DNA from: Methanoplanus sp. FWC-SCC4
GTDB taxonomy: Archaea; Halobacteriota; Methanomicrobia; Methanomicrobiales; Methanomicrobiaceae
Assembly: GCF_032878975.1 (NCBI RefSeq)
Contig: NZ_CP043875.1
Span: 1,046,370-1,110,369, forward strand
Direction of reading: 5' to 3'
DNA length: 64,000 bases
A model generated the notes under the pieces. The model was not told where the DNA came from, ran no database searches, and saw only the letters and a program-made list of their open reading frames with translations. Position numbers and translations under genes: made by a program. Below are positions 7,380 through 16,877 of this stretch, piece after piece (position 1 is the first letter of the stretch; every line of letters begins with the position of its first letter).

Positions 7380-8864
7380 ATGCCAAAATATCAGGATGTG
7401 GATCTAAAGGAGATCGCATGGAACACAATGATAAAATATGGCTTTGAACCCGATTTTTCAAAAAAAGTTCTGAAAGAAATAAAAGGCATTAAACCTGATT
7501 TTTCAGACATTCCCCCTGATGTCATGGATTTGCGGAATCTTCTCTGGTCATCCATTGACAACTTCGACTCCATGGATCTTGACCAGATTGAATACTGCAG
7601 GAGAAATAATGACGGAAGCATTCATGTAAAAGTTGCAATCGCAGATGTGGATTATTACGTTCCAAAAAATTCATACGCCGATCAGCATGCCGCATACAAT
7701 GGTACATCCGTTTATACAGGAGCTGTAACATTTACAATGCTTCCTGATAAGCTTTCAAAAGGAATAACATCACTTCTTCCGGATCAGGACAGACTTGCAG
7801 TTGTAATTGAATATGATGTTCAAAAATCCGGAAAAGTTCATTATGGTACAATATACAGAGCCATCGTTTCAAATAAGGCCAAACTGATCTACGAAGAAAT
7901 CGGAGACTGGCTTTTTGGCAACACACCTGTTCCGGAAAGTGTTTCAAAAATTCCCGGATTAAAAGAACAGCTGCTGCTGCAAAATGAAACTGCAAAAATT
8001 CTTAAAAAATACCGTGTCAAAAAAGGAGCACTCCTTTTTGAAACTATTGAAGCAGAGCCAGTTATTGAGAATGGAAAAGTAAAGGAGCTTGCAATCCAAC
8101 AGCAAAATCCCGCACGTTCCATTATAGAAGAGTTAATGGTGGCGGCAAACGGCACAATGGCGGTTTTCCTTGGAAATGCAGGACTTCCAATAATTGAAAG
8201 GGTTGTAAGGATTCCTAAAAACTGGGACGGGATTGTCTTAACAGCAGCAAATCACGGAGAAAAACTCCCTGACACACCTAATTCAAAAAAACTTTCTGAA
8301 TTCTTAATTCGAAGTAAAGAGGCAGATCCTGAACGTTTTCCTGATCTTTCACTGACAATCATAAAACTCATGGGCCCCGGTGAATATGTGGCACTAAAAC
8401 CGGATAAAACGCCTATTGGTCATTTTGCACTTGCAGTCTCTGATTACACGCATTCAACCGCCCCCAACAGGCGATATGCAGACCTTATAATACAAAGGCT
8501 TCTTAAATCAGCTCTTAAAAATGGAAAACACGCATATAAATATTATGAACTTGAGGAAAAAGCAGACTGGCTCACTGACAGAGATGCTCTGTCCAAGAAA
8601 GTTGAAAGGTTTATGCAAAAAGCAGCAGCAGGAGTGCTGTTACAGGACAGAATTGGAGAGTTATTTGATGCAATCGTAACTGGTGCATCTGATAAGGGAA
8701 CTTATGTCCGTCTAAAAGAAATTCCTGTGGAGGGAAGAGTCATGAAAGGAGAAAAGGGTCTTATGGTAGGGGAAAAAATCCGTGTGAAACTTTTAATGAC
8801 TGATCCCTATAAAGGATACATAGATTTTGAATTCACCGGAAAAATAAGAGAACCTGACAGGTAA
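7380..8864 (+). CDS. RNase II/R family exoribonuclease (RNB domain)
   Basis: A 494-residue protein with an RNB domain. The metal-binding cluster SIDNFDSMDLDQIEY (residues 58-72) supplies Asp60, Asp63, Asp66 and Asp68; the DLDQ ending is typical of the shorter RNB branch rather than the DxDD of E. coli RNase R. The block DYTHSTAPNRRYADLIIQR around residue 360 is the second RNB signature. A short S1/OB-like C-terminus follows (about 430-490), and N-terminal cold-shock domains are absent. It should degrade RNA 3' to 5' in the cytoplasm. Confidence 0.9.
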   Translation: MPKYQDVDLKEIAWNTMIKYGFEPDFSKKVLKEIKGIKPDFSDIPPDVMDLRNLLWSSIDNFDSMDLDQIEYCRRNNDGSIHVKVAIADVDYYVPKNSYADQHAAYNGTSVYTGAVTFTMLPDKLSKGITSLLPDQDRLAVVIEYDVQKSGKVHYGTIYRAIVSNKAKLIYEEIGDWLFGNTPVPESVSKIPGLKEQLLLQNETAKILKKYRVKKGALLFETIEAEPVIENGKVKELAIQQQNPARSIIEELMVAANGTMAVFLGNAGLPIIERVVRIPKNWDGIVLTAANHGEKLPDTPNSKKLSEFLIRSKEADPERFPDLSLTIIKLMGPGEYVALKPDKTPIGHFALAVSDYTHSTAPNRRYADLIIQRLLKSALKNGKHAYKYYELEEKADWLTDRDALSKKVERFMQKAAAGVLLQDRIGELFDAIVTGASDKGTYVRLKEIPVEGRVMKGEKGLMVGEKIRVKLLMTDPYKGYIDFEFTGKIREPDR

Positions 8865-9033
8865 TCAAAAAATTCAGGATTCATAAATAATTAAATCACT
8901 GATCTATAAAATAAAAAAGTATCTTCAATAATATACTATAATTTTCAAATTTGTCATTTTAATTTTTGATCATTTATCAAATCAGGATTGACCCGTATGG
9001 CTTTTATTAAAGGAAAAATAATAAGATAATCTG

Positions 9034-9315
9034 ATGAACCCGTTCAAAACCGGAAAGGAATTTGAAAAAGACAGGATTCGGTCAACAACTCCTCCGGAAA
9101 TTAAGGATGTCATTCTAAAACATGTCAATTATTTTGATCAGCCTGTAACGGTTACAAGCACACTTATGGCACTAAACAGGCACGGCCTGAATCCGACACG
9201 GGCGTTAATCAAAAAACGTCTTGATGAACTGGCAGAATCAGGATATGTAAAGGTCAGAAAAAACGGAAATATTTCTGAATATACTCCTCTCCAAAAAAAA
9301 CATGATCATAAATAA
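9034..9315 (+). CDS. small winged-helix-like protein
   Basis: A 93-residue basic protein. Residues 20-80 read as a winged helix: PPEIKDVILKHVNYF, then NRHGLNPTRALIKKRLDEL as a recognition-like helix, then the wing GYVKVRKNGNISEY. It probably binds DNA, but I do not know the family. It stands alone between the RNB exonuclease and a convergent lipoprotein gene. Confidence 0.7.
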   Translation: MNPFKTGKEFEKDRIRSTTPPEIKDVILKHVNYFDQPVTVTSTLMALNRHGLNPTRALIKKRLDELAESGYVKVRKNGNISEYTPLQKKHDHK

Positions 9316-9381
9316 TTTTTACCGGATTTTAAAAAAGGACATTTATTTAAAAGCAAAAACCGGAATAAAAAGGACATTCAC

Positions 9382-10515
9382 TCAGTTGGATATACCTGAA
9401 TTTTTTATGTTTTCAAAAACACCTTTCCGGTCATATTTATGATCAATGATGTAATTGTAGAGTTTTATGTAATTATTATGTTGAGCTATCAGTTTTTCTA
9501 TCTCATCAAAAGTGGAATTGTAAACCCTGATTTTTTCATTATAAGATGAAACAAGGGCATTATATTCATTTATTTTCCCGCCGGCCTTTAGGCGGCTCAT
9601 TTTGTCATCCAGTAAAGAGATTTCTTCATACAAACTCTCAGACTTAATCTTTTTGGAATCTATTAGTGATTCAGACTCAGATACTTTTTCCTCAATTTTA
9701 TTCAGAGCCGAATAAATATAGCTGACTTCATCACAGCTTTCATATCCATACGTTCCGTTTCCAACCTTTATGACATAAGGGACTGATTCAAGCGGTTTGT
9801 CCCCGTCGAGTTTTTCTGTCGGCCAGCTGACATAGTTAACATCAGTAACCTCAACAAAGGCATATTCAGTATCCATATATCCGCAATCTGTGGATTTTAT
9901 ACCAACCGCCATGTGCTCTTCTTCTTCAAATTCAAAAAGAACCACATCATATCCTTCCCTGAAAAGAATTCCTGATGCAAATATTGCCTTGTCATCACAG
10001 TCCCCGGAATTTTCATAAACCATTTCAACCGGAAATTTTGGCTCTGTTCTTATCTCATTGGTATGATAGGGAATTGACTGGACATATGTGAATATCAGTT
10101 CGGCATATTCATCAGAGTCAAGATTCATCTCTTCGCGAATATTGCGAAGTTCACCAATTACCGATGTATAAAGGGGATTAAGCTGCGGGTCATTTACAAA
10201 GGAATTATAATATTCGTCAGACCAGGAGTTCCCCGGCAATTGCTCCTCATAAAAATAAGCATATTTGTCCGAACTATAAGCGCTCAGATAAACTTTTTTG
10301 TCAACAGGTATTGTTATCGTAATTTTTGAATCCTGAAACAAAAAAGAATTTGTGACAGATATATATTCTGAAGGCCCCGAATCAACAGGAATTGATGGAT
10401 ATTCCGGCGACAAATCTGCAAAAATTCCATTAATACAGCCTGCGGTCAGGAATGCAGCTATAAAGCAGATAACTGCAATTATCCAAAATCCTTTTTTAAG
10501 AGACATTTTCAACAA
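9382..10515 (-). CDS. lipoprotein with transglutaminase-like domain and coiled-coil tail
   Basis: The N-terminus is a membrane signal ending in the lipobox AFLTAGC, so the protein is anchored outside the cell by a lipid. The middle contains NSGDCDDKAIFASGILFREGYDV, matching the transglutaminase/cysteine-protease fold around its active-site Cys, with a later His in EEEHMAVGIK. Residues from about 260 form a long charged coiled coil. The substrate is unknown. An internal ATG at 10506 would also give a complete signal peptide. It is divergent from the protease gene with 29 bases between the starts. Confidence 0.75.
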   Translation of the reverse strand: MLKMSLKKGFWIIAVICFIAAFLTAGCINGIFADLSPEYPSIPVDSGPSEYISVTNSFLFQDSKITITIPVDKKVYLSAYSSDKYAYFYEEQLPGNSWSDEYYNSFVNDPQLNPLYTSVIGELRNIREEMNLDSDEYAELIFTYVQSIPYHTNEIRTEPKFPVEMVYENSGDCDDKAIFASGILFREGYDVVLFEFEEEEHMAVGIKSTDCGYMDTEYAFVEVTDVNYVSWPTEKLDGDKPLESVPYVIKVGNGTYGYESCDEVSYIYSALNKIEEKVSESESLIDSKKIKSESLYEEISLLDDKMSRLKAGGKINEYNALVSSYNEKIRVYNSTFDEIEKLIAQHNNYIKLYNYIIDHKYDRKGVFENIKNSGISN

Positions 10516-10544
10516 TTCTTTTAATCATTTGCTAATAAAGATTT

Positions 10545-10994
10545 ATGCCGGATATGAATATTTTAATGGGTGTGGGCAATACACTACGAAATGATGACGG
10601 TGCAGGAATATATCTTGCAGAGAATTTCTCCAAAAACGGATGGATATCACTAGTCTGCGGTACAACACCTGAAAATTTCACCGGCATTGTAAGACGTGAA
10701 AATACGAAGATTCTTGTTATTGTGGATGCAGCAGACATGGGTCTTTCACCCGGAGAATTCAGAATAATACCTGAAGATATGATAGAATATACCGGGTTTG
10801 ACACTCATATAATGGATCTTAAAAATCTTATAAATTTTTTAAGGGATATAACCAAAGAGATAATTCTTGTTGGAATACAGCCAAAGGACATTGACTTTGG
10901 TGAATGCATAAGTCCTGAAGTAATGACAGGGATTAAACTACTGACCAAAGCATTATATACAGATCCACACAACATTCAAAAAACCAGAATCTGA
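10545..10994 (+). CDS. [NiFe]-hydrogenase maturation protease, HycI/FrhD type
   Basis: A 149-residue endopeptidase of the HycI/HyaD fold. GVGNTLRNDDGAG (residues 9-21) carries the nickel-binding Asp, VDAADMGLSPGEF matches the second loop, and FDTHIMDLKNL supplies the conserved His. It would remove the C-terminal extension of a hydrogenase large subunit after Ni insertion. No hydrogenase gene is in the window, so the client (for example Frh or Ech) lies elsewhere. An ATG at 10554 is an equally good start. Confidence 0.85.
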   Translation: MPDMNILMGVGNTLRNDDGAGIYLAENFSKNGWISLVCGTTPENFTGIVRRENTKILVIVDAADMGLSPGEFRIIPEDMIEYTGFDTHIMDLKNLINFLRDITKEIILVGIQPKDIDFGECISPEVMTGIKLLTKALYTDPHNIQKTRI

Positions 10995-11083
10995 TTTTTG
11001 ATTAATGATTTTTCAGGTTAAGATAAAAATCCGGATGAAATCTTTTTAAAGAAGACTCCATATCAGCCAAAAAGAGAATAAAT

Positions 11084-11362
11084 ATGAGTAAAAAACAGCT
11101 TCACTGCCCAAATTGTGATTCAGACGACATTTACCCTGTATTGGGTTTTTATACAGGCAATATTTACAAATGCAAAAACTGCGGTTATCAGGGTGCTTTT
11201 GTAATAGAGCACAGCAGTGATGCAGACAGTGAATTCAAAAAAGCCGCTTTGATGAATAAAGCTCCATCCAAAATCAGATTAAATATAAATTTCTGGTTAA
11301 AGGCATTCGTGGTAATATTTATTTTGTTTCTTATAATATCGCTCATAATCATTTATATCTGA
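11084..11362 (+). CDS. zinc-ribbon protein with C-terminal membrane anchor
   Basis: Ninety-two residues. The N-terminal ribbon has two CPNC-like knuckles (CPNCDSDD near residue 8 and CKNCGYQG near 33). A single hydrophobic helix from about residue 68 to the end anchors it to the membrane with the ribbon inside. No function is known to me. It converges with the TauE gene three bases further on. Confidence 0.75.
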   Translation: MSKKQLHCPNCDSDDIYPVLGFYTGNIYKCKNCGYQGAFVIEHSSDADSEFKKAALMNKAPSKIRLNINFWLKAFVVIFILFLIISLIIIYI

Positions 11363-11365
11363 AAT

Positions 11366-12208
11366 TCATGTGATTAACATCTGAAGTCCGGTAATTATCA
11401 GTAAAGCGGCAAATATAATTCTCACATAACTTTCATCTGTTCTTTTGGAGATTTCTGTACCTGCATGTGCCATGGGAACTGAAACGGCAACCAGAATCAG
11501 AAATAAAAATAAAGAAATGTATCCTATTGAAATGAAAGGCAGATCAAAGGATACTTTCGAACCAAACAGAATATAAGGTATCAGTGCGCCTGCTGATGAA
11601 AACAGAATGAAACCTGAAGAAGTTCCCACCGCTTTTTTTGGAGGAAAGTTACAGAACAAAATCAATACAGGCACCATTACAAGCCCGCCCCCGAGCCCCA
11701 GAAGTCCGCATAAAACGCCAATAAAAAATCCTATACCCATAAAAATAAACGGGTTTTTCATCATCTCCCGTTCAACCGGTTTTTTTGATTTATATACCAT
11801 ACGACCAGCGGTAGAAAACAAAAGAACAGAAAAAATCAACTTCAATACGGCACCGTCAACCGATGTTGCAATAACACCTCCGAAAATACCTCCAAAAAAA
11901 CCGGTAACCCCTAGGAAAAACGCTGCCTTCCACAACACTGATTTTTGTCCTGAATGGCCTATTGCACTTGCAACAGATGTGGGGAAAACAACCGCCAGGC
12001 TTGTTGCAAATGCAATTCTTATTGAGATGGTGTCATCAATGCCATAAATATTTGAAAGAACCCAGTATTGTGCCGGCACCAGTATAAATGCTCCTCCAAA
12101 GCCAAGCATTCCTGATGCAAGGCCTGCAACAATACCTGTCAGCAGCAAGATCACTATTGACAGGAAAAAAGGTTCCATAATTATTTTTTCAGATTGCTGT
12201 TTTTCCAA
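11366..12208 (-). CDS. TauE/SafE family membrane exporter
   Basis: A 280-residue protein with about eight membrane helices and the duplicated glycine-rich motif of the family: GLASGMLGFGGAFILVP in the first half and GLLGLGGGLVMVPVL in the second. Members export sulfite, sulfoacetate or other small anions. Given the DUF169 and YeeE/YedE genes 3-5 kb further on, a sulfur-anion substrate is reasonable but unproven. Confidence 0.9.
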   Translation of the reverse strand: MEKQQSEKIIMEPFFLSIVILLLTGIVAGLASGMLGFGGAFILVPAQYWVLSNIYGIDDTISIRIAFATSLAVVFPTSVASAIGHSGQKSVLWKAAFFLGVTGFFGGIFGGVIATSVDGAVLKLIFSVLLFSTAGRMVYKSKKPVEREMMKNPFIFMGIGFFIGVLCGLLGLGGGLVMVPVLILFCNFPPKKAVGTSSGFILFSSAGALIPYILFGSKVSFDLPFISIGYISLFLFLILVAVSVPMAHAGTEISKRTDESYVRIIFAALLIITGLQMLIT

Positions 12209-12348
12209 AATAAAGTTTGGGATTCAAATTTTAGATAATTAAAAAAAATTATTATTAAAAATCATTTTAATCAGGGGGGTGATGTCAGGTATTATATCAA
12301 AAAGTTCGTAAAAAAGTATATGTCACATAATGATATTTTAGAAAACCT

Positions 12349-12600
12349 ATGAGAACAAGTCATAAACTGCTGTTAAGATTTTTTTATGACAAAAATTTTG
12401 ATTTTTCAAAAGTCCTTGTAGGATATATTGACAGAGGCACACCAGGTGATATTTCATATGCCTCAGGAGATGAAATCTGCAACCTTGATAGTAACTATTT
12501 TGAAGTCATATCAAAAAACACAACCAAGCCAATTCCCTATCACCGTCTTTTAATAATTTCATATGGGGGAATAATAATCTGGGAGAGAGAAGTCCCCTAA
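12349..12600 (+). CDS. DUF504 / MJ1316-domain protein (UPF0248)
   Basis: An 83-residue stand-alone domain with the conserved core VGYIDRGTPGDISY and the closing IPYHRLLIISYGGIIIWER. This fold, named after MJ1316, is linked to recognition of RNA cyclic-phosphate ends and is fused to RNA repair enzymes in other organisms. That role here is inference. It starts divergently from the TauE gene. Confidence 0.8.
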   Translation: MRTSHKLLLRFFYDKNFDFSKVLVGYIDRGTPGDISYASGDEICNLDSNYFEVISKNTTKPIPYHRLLIISYGGIIIWEREVP

Positions 12601-12613
12601 TTTCAAAAAATAA

Positions 12614-12910
12614 TTATTTCCAGATATTATAGAAAATGTACATAATCAAAATTAAATGGAGTGCCAGAAAAAAGGGCACAGATATAAAACGGGGTTTGGA
12701 TGTTTTATGCCTGAATAATTTCATCGCGGCATATGCCCCGAAGGGAGCAAATAAAGAATATGTCAGTAATTTTCTCTCAGAAGTCCTCCACATATTCTTT
12801 TTTGCCTTCCTTTTATCATTTGCAAAAACCAAAAACACAAAGAAATTTGTCAATAAGTAAATTGCGAGGACATATGCGATTAAATCAAAATTTTCAGGAA
12901 ACATTTTCAA
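12614..12910 (-). CDS. DUF1294 membrane protein
   Basis: Ninety-eight residues with three hydrophobic helices and the DUF1294 signature: FANDKRKAKKNMWRTSE in a loop followed by SLFAPFGAYAAMKLFRHKT. The function of DUF1294 is unknown. It lies between the MJ1316-domain gene, with which it converges, and serS. Confidence 0.85.
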   Translation of the reverse strand: MKMFPENFDLIAYVLAIYLLTNFFVFLVFANDKRKAKKNMWRTSERKLLTYSLFAPFGAYAAMKLFRHKTSKPRFISVPFFLALHLILIMYIFYNIWK

Positions 12911-12960
12911 TACCCGATGTATTTTAAAAATAAAAAAATGGAATTTTTAAACCGGAATAA

Positions 12961-14238
12961 TCAGAGAGTTTCCTGGTTATTCATATATGGCCTTAGTGCC
13001 TTTGGAATCTCAACAGTTCCGTCTTCAAGCTGATTATTTTCAAGAATGGCACGAATTGCCCTTGATGTGGCAATAGCTGTGCTGTTTAATGTGTGGACAT
13101 ATTGTTTTGACTTGAAATCACTTTTATCACGCACTTTAATATTGAGTCTTACAGCCTGATAGGATGTACAGTTGGAGCATGAAACCAGTTCACGATACAT
13201 ATTCTCGCGGGGCATCCAAACTTCAATATCATATTTGCTTGCGGCAACAGTGCCTATATCCCCGGTACATATTGAAACCACATGGTAGGGAAGTTCAAGC
13301 TTCTGGAAAATATCTTCTGCATTTGAGAGGAGATCAGTATAAAGATTCCAGGAATCTTCCGGTTTGCAAAAGATAAACTGTTCAATTTTATGGAACTGAT
13401 GGACACGGAAAAGACCCCTTGTGTCAAGCCCGTGTGCACCAATCTCACGCCTGAAACACGGACTGATACCTGCAAACTTCAAAGGAAGATCTTTTTCCTC
13501 AAAAATTTCATCCTTAAACATTGCAGCCATCGGATGTTCGCTTGTTGCAATAAGGAACTCATCCTCGCCGTCAATTTTGTACATGACCTTTTCAAAATCA
13601 GAAAGATCTGTAACACCTTCATATGCCGCACGGTTCATCATGTAAGGAGGCGTTATCGGAGTATAGCCCTTCTTAACCAGAAGATCCATTGCAAAGCGCT
13701 GAAGCGCCATATCCAGAAGAACCAGATTTCCTTTAAGGAAATAAAATCCTGCACCTGAAATCTTTGCCGCACGCTCAAAATCCGCCCATTCATTTTCAAC
13801 TGCAAGCTGACCATGATTTTTAAGTTCAAAAGAAGGAACTTTTGCCTCTCCCCATCTTTTTACTTCAACATTTTCCGAATCATCTTTACCGACCGGAACA
13901 CTCTCATGAAGAACATTTGGAAGGCGCATAAGGTAAAAATTTAGTTTCTCCTTTATTTCATCAAGGCCCTTTTCCATTTCCTTAATCTGTTTTGGAACAT
14001 TTGAAGCCTCTTTAAATAATTCTGTTGCGTCTCCGCCTGCTTTTTTGATATCGTTTATTTCGCGTGCAATTACATTTCTTCTGTTTCTAAGCTGGTTAAT
14101 CTCAACCTGCATATCACGGCTTTTTTTATCGATTTCAAGCAGATCATCAATCCATCCCAGTTTTTCCTGATCATTTCTTTTTGTAAGATCCGCCCGAACG
14201 ATATCCGGATTTGCGCGAATAAAATTTAATTCAAGCAT
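12961..14238 (-). CDS. serS: seryl-tRNA synthetase, common (bacterial) type
   Basis: A 425-residue class II synthetase. Residues 25-100 are the antiparallel coiled-coil arm that grips the long variable arm of tRNA-Ser. Motif 2 appears as CFRREIGAHGLDTRGLFRVHQF and motif 3 as TAIATSRAIRAILENNQ. This is the standard SerRS rather than the unusual SerRS of Methanosarcina and Methanococcus. The gene is monocistronic and followed by a 341-base non-coding stretch on its 5' side. Confidence 0.97.
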   Translation of the reverse strand: MLELNFIRANPDIVRADLTKRNDQEKLGWIDDLLEIDKKSRDMQVEINQLRNRRNVIAREINDIKKAGGDATELFKEASNVPKQIKEMEKGLDEIKEKLNFYLMRLPNVLHESVPVGKDDSENVEVKRWGEAKVPSFELKNHGQLAVENEWADFERAAKISGAGFYFLKGNLVLLDMALQRFAMDLLVKKGYTPITPPYMMNRAAYEGVTDLSDFEKVMYKIDGEDEFLIATSEHPMAAMFKDEIFEEKDLPLKFAGISPCFRREIGAHGLDTRGLFRVHQFHKIEQFIFCKPEDSWNLYTDLLSNAEDIFQKLELPYHVVSICTGDIGTVAASKYDIEVWMPRENMYRELVSCSNCTSYQAVRLNIKVRDKSDFKSKQYVHTLNSTAIATSRAIRAILENNQLEDGTVEIPKALRPYMNNQETL

Positions 14239-14578
14239 TTATGTTCCACACCTAATGATTTATCTCTATATTAATTCCAAAACAATTCTTATTTGCTTTG
14301 CTATTAATTTTTTATAGATTTCTAAAAACCCGTTATTAATGTATGATTTTAAATTAATTATATCATTAGGCCTGTTAAAAATAAACACAGTTGCGGGCTG
14401 TATAATACGCTTCAAAAATAACCGGATATATAAACAGATACAAAATTTATTGACAGATATCTATATATCAAAATTTTTCAGGCATATAACTTACTGGTTA
14501 TAATGTTTAATGAGAAGTATTTCAATCATTTATCTTTTCTTTTGCTTTTCTTATACCTGATAAAGAGGAGATGTATCA
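14239..14578. other. non-coding gap between serS and the 88-aa gene
   Basis: A 340-base A+T-rich divergent region. It holds the serS promoter on the left and, just before the right-hand gene, the ribosome-binding site GAGGAGATG. No RNA gene or repeat is recognisable. Confidence 0.6.
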
Positions 14579-14845
14579 ATGACGGCAGATGATATTGTTG
14601 AAATCAGTTACTCAAATCCTGACGGTAGTGTTTTGACAAATACATACAAAGGGAGTTATGCATTCCTCAAATTATACAGGAGTCTTGACTTATCATTAAG
14701 ACAAAAACTGTCATCAGGCAAAATTAATGTTTTACTAAATGGAAAACCTGTAAATTACAGCAATATTAAAACCCGTGCGGCAGCTGAATATAAATTATGC
14801 AGACAGACTTCATGGGTCAAAAGCAGGGGAATAATCACTGCCTGA
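14579..14845 (+). CDS. hypothetical 88-aa protein
   Basis: A basic soluble protein starting six bases after a strong GAGGAG ribosome-binding site. It opens with a beta-rich stretch (DIVEISYSNPDGSVLTNTYK) and continues with two helices. I do not recognise it, and no motif points to function. It faces the DUF169 gene tail to tail. Confidence 0.65.
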   Translation: MTADDIVEISYSNPDGSVLTNTYKGSYAFLKLYRSLDLSLRQKLSSGKINVLLNGKPVNYSNIKTRAAAEYKLCRQTSWVKSRGIITA

Positions 14846-14901
14846 CGATATATCTAAAAAAACCTGATAATATCTTAAAAAAATTCAAAAAATTATTTTA
14901 A

Positions 14902-15639
14902 TTATTTTTTAAGTTTTGAACCGGCAGCGCCTGTCACAACAGGGATGGCATCGGTAATCTCTTCAAGAAGTTCAGCCGGAATACCCATGACCATTAAATC
15001 GTCATCAATTCCTGAAAACTTTCTTGAACCGTCACATCCAAGAGAGATATTCGGTTTTCCTGTAATGTAAGGCTGTGCACATGCATCTGCACATACGGAC
15101 TGAATGCCTGAAAACTCAGACTGGATTCTGCCGCCAAGCTTGTATAAAATTGCCTGTGCAAACTTCAACAAAACAACAGGCTGTGCAACAATTACTACAA
15201 CATGCGGATCAAACGGTGTCTTTTCAAGAGGAGCATATACTGTTGCATATGTCGCAGGCTCGGTTGATGCGGTTTTGTGAACGTAAGGGACACTCTGGAT
15301 TGTTCTCATACATGCAGCCCATGATTCATATTTACCAAGTTTATAGTAAAATTCCCCTGTCTGTAGTGAAGGCGTTATTTCCTTTAAGCCAAGTGCCCAT
15401 CCACCGCCTGCACATGCATGCTTTCCAGCGGTTGCATAGAATATTTTTCCATCCTTTCCTGCACTTGCAACCATCTGACAGTGCCTTACTGTATCTTCAA
15501 CTTCAGGGACGCCTTCAGGTAATCCCTCGGCGGATTTTGCAAATTTAACTGCAACAGGAGACTGTGACAGGTTTAGGGTCTCCACAAGAATTTGTGAAAT
15601 TTTTTCATAATCCGGTTTATTTTTCATTTCATCTATCAT
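14902..15639 (-). CDS. DUF169 family protein
   Basis: A 245-residue protein with the DUF169 hallmarks: SPVAVKFAKSAEGLP near the N-terminus and conserved cysteines in RHCQMV, GKHACAGGGWALGL, CMRTIQ and SVCADACAQPY. The cysteine pattern suggests a metal or redox centre, but no activity is established. It lies just downstream of the two YeeE/YedE genes on the same strand and may be the last gene of their operon, which would connect it to sulfur or metal handling. Confidence 0.85.
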   Translation of the reverse strand: MIDEMKNKPDYEKISQILVETLNLSQSPVAVKFAKSAEGLPEGVPEVEDTVRHCQMVASAGKDGKIFYATAGKHACAGGGWALGLKEITPSLQTGEFYYKLGKYESWAACMRTIQSVPYVHKTASTEPATYATVYAPLEKTPFDPHVVVIVAQPVVLLKFAQAILYKLGGRIQSEFSGIQSVCADACAQPYITGKPNISLGCDGSRKFSGIDDDLMVMGIPAELLEEITDAIPVVTGAAGSKLKK

Positions 15640-15688
15640 TTATAATCAACTCCAAATCTAATTTTAACTAATTTATCATTTTCCTTCT

Positions 15689-16246
15689 TTACAATCCCAG
15701 ATACTCAAGAAGATAGAGGAATCCGGCTCCCAATATCAGAGAAATTACGATAATATATGATGGTTTTATGCCAAGCATATCGGGTATCGTGTCGTACTGT
15801 ATCATTTTGCATTTCAGTACTCCTCCGCTGATCTTTGGATATAACATGGCAAATAGGCCAGTACCGAGCATAATTCCGATAAAGCCTCCAAAGAGTGCAT
15901 CCATATATCCCTGGCCGACAGCGCCCGCAACAGTACCGGGACAGAGTCCTAAAACTGCAAAACCAACACCAAATATCAGCCCTCCGACAACCGCTGTTCC
16001 AAGAGAACCTCTTGCAATGTGAAGTTTTGCATATCCATAGTGTTTAAGGATATATACACCGGGCATCCCTACAAGAACGGCTGTTGCAATTAATTTAACA
16101 ACAGTAAAATCCTGAAGAAGAAGCTGCCTGATTATTACATCGTAATTGGTCACCCCGGCTTTTTGGATGAGAAAACCAAATACAATACCCATTAACAGAC
16201 CAATAGCAAGCTGTGCGGATCTGTTCTTATGAAGAGTGGTAAGCAT
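15689..16246 (-). CDS. YeeE/YedE family transporter subunit (second half)
   Basis: A 185-residue membrane protein with about five helices carrying the family motif GVGFAVLGLCPGTVAGAVGQG (conserved Cys in CPGT). In TsuA/YeeE the two motifs, GCxxGHGxSG and GxCPGT, sit in one chain and line a thiosulfate path; here they are on two chains. Its ATG follows the TAG of the partner gene without a gap, so translation is coupled. Thiosulfate or a related sulfur species is the probable substrate. Confidence 0.85.
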   Translation of the reverse strand: MLTTLHKNRSAQLAIGLLMGIVFGFLIQKAGVTNYDVIIRQLLLQDFTVVKLIATAVLVGMPGVYILKHYGYAKLHIARGSLGTAVVGGLIFGVGFAVLGLCPGTVAGAVGQGYMDALFGGFIGIMLGTGLFAMLYPKISGGVLKCKMIQYDTIPDMLGIKPSYIIVISLILGAGFLYLLEYLGL

Positions 16247-16765
16247 CTAAAGCACCCCGTAAATTATCAGAGCTGTTCCTATAGCGCCTGCAAACATACA
16301 TGCAGCAGTAACTATACTTGTTACAGAAAGCTGTGTTGTTCCTGAAATTCCATGACCACTTGTACAGCCGCCTGCCCAACGGGCACCAAATCCCATAAGC
16401 ACTCCTCCGATTATTGCTATAATCAGCCTGAGTAATGGATCATCACCAAATTTCTGTGCAAACATATCAGGAACCCAGATTATCTCAAATACACCCGAAA
16501 GCATTGATGATATGAACGCACCTATGACAATACCTGCAACAAGCATCCACTGCCAGTCAATTTTTGGTGCAAATTTCAGATAATACGGATTTTTTTCATC
16601 ACACTCACCTTTGAAGCACTTTCTAAAAAGCCCGAATGTTCTGAAATATGATGTGGAACATCCTATGGGTTTGTCAGAAAGCAAAAAGGCAAGCCAGCTG
16701 AGAATTCCAATTCCGGCCCCCGCAACATAAGGAGACCATGTGACTTCAGTCAATATTTCAAGCAT
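16247..16765 (-). CDS. YeeE/YedE family transporter subunit (first half)
   Basis: A 172-residue membrane protein with about five helices. It has the other YeeE/YedE signature, WAGGCTSGHGISGTTQLS, plus CSTSYFRTFGLF near residue 35. Together with the 185-aa protein it should form one sulfur-compound channel. It is the promoter-proximal gene of the unit, and its promoter faces the ArsR gene across a region with two matching dyads, so repression by that regulator is likely. Confidence 0.85.
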   Translation of the reverse strand: MLEILTEVTWSPYVAGAGIGILSWLAFLLSDKPIGCSTSYFRTFGLFRKCFKGECDEKNPYYLKFAPKIDWQWMLVAGIVIGAFISSMLSGVFEIIWVPDMFAQKFGDDPLLRLIIAIIGGVLMGFGARWAGGCTSGHGISGTTQLSVTSIVTAACMFAGAIGTALIIYGVL

Positions 16766-16794
16766 TTATACCTCCTAGCCTGACCATCCACCAC

Positions 16795-16811
16795 ATATTA
16801 TATAAATATAT
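16795..16811 (-). promoter_or_regulatory. candidate TATA element of the YeeE/YedE unit
   Basis: An A+T-rich block (read on the minus strand as TATATTTATATAATATG-like) lies about 30-45 bases upstream of the transporter ATG and next to the first dyad. It fits an archaeal TATA box by position and composition. Confidence 0.4.
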
Positions 16812-16824
16812 GTGATAATATGAC

Positions 16825-16846
16825 CATTTCAAGATTGTTTGAAATG
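16825..16846. promoter_or_regulatory. ArsR operator candidate 1
   Basis: A perfect inverted repeat CATTTCAA-N6-TTGAAATG in the intergenic region between the divergent YeeE/YedE and ArsR genes. The same arm sequence recurs at 16878-16897, which is how I recognise it as an operator. Confidence 0.7.
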
Positions 16847-16877
16847 ATATTGATACCAATACCTATTAAATGTTGTG

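Noticed and set aside
14239-14578. tRNA or other structured RNA in long gaps
   Set aside because: No G+C-rich cloverleaf, T-loop GTTCRA pattern or other RNA signature was seen in this or the other gaps over 300 bases.
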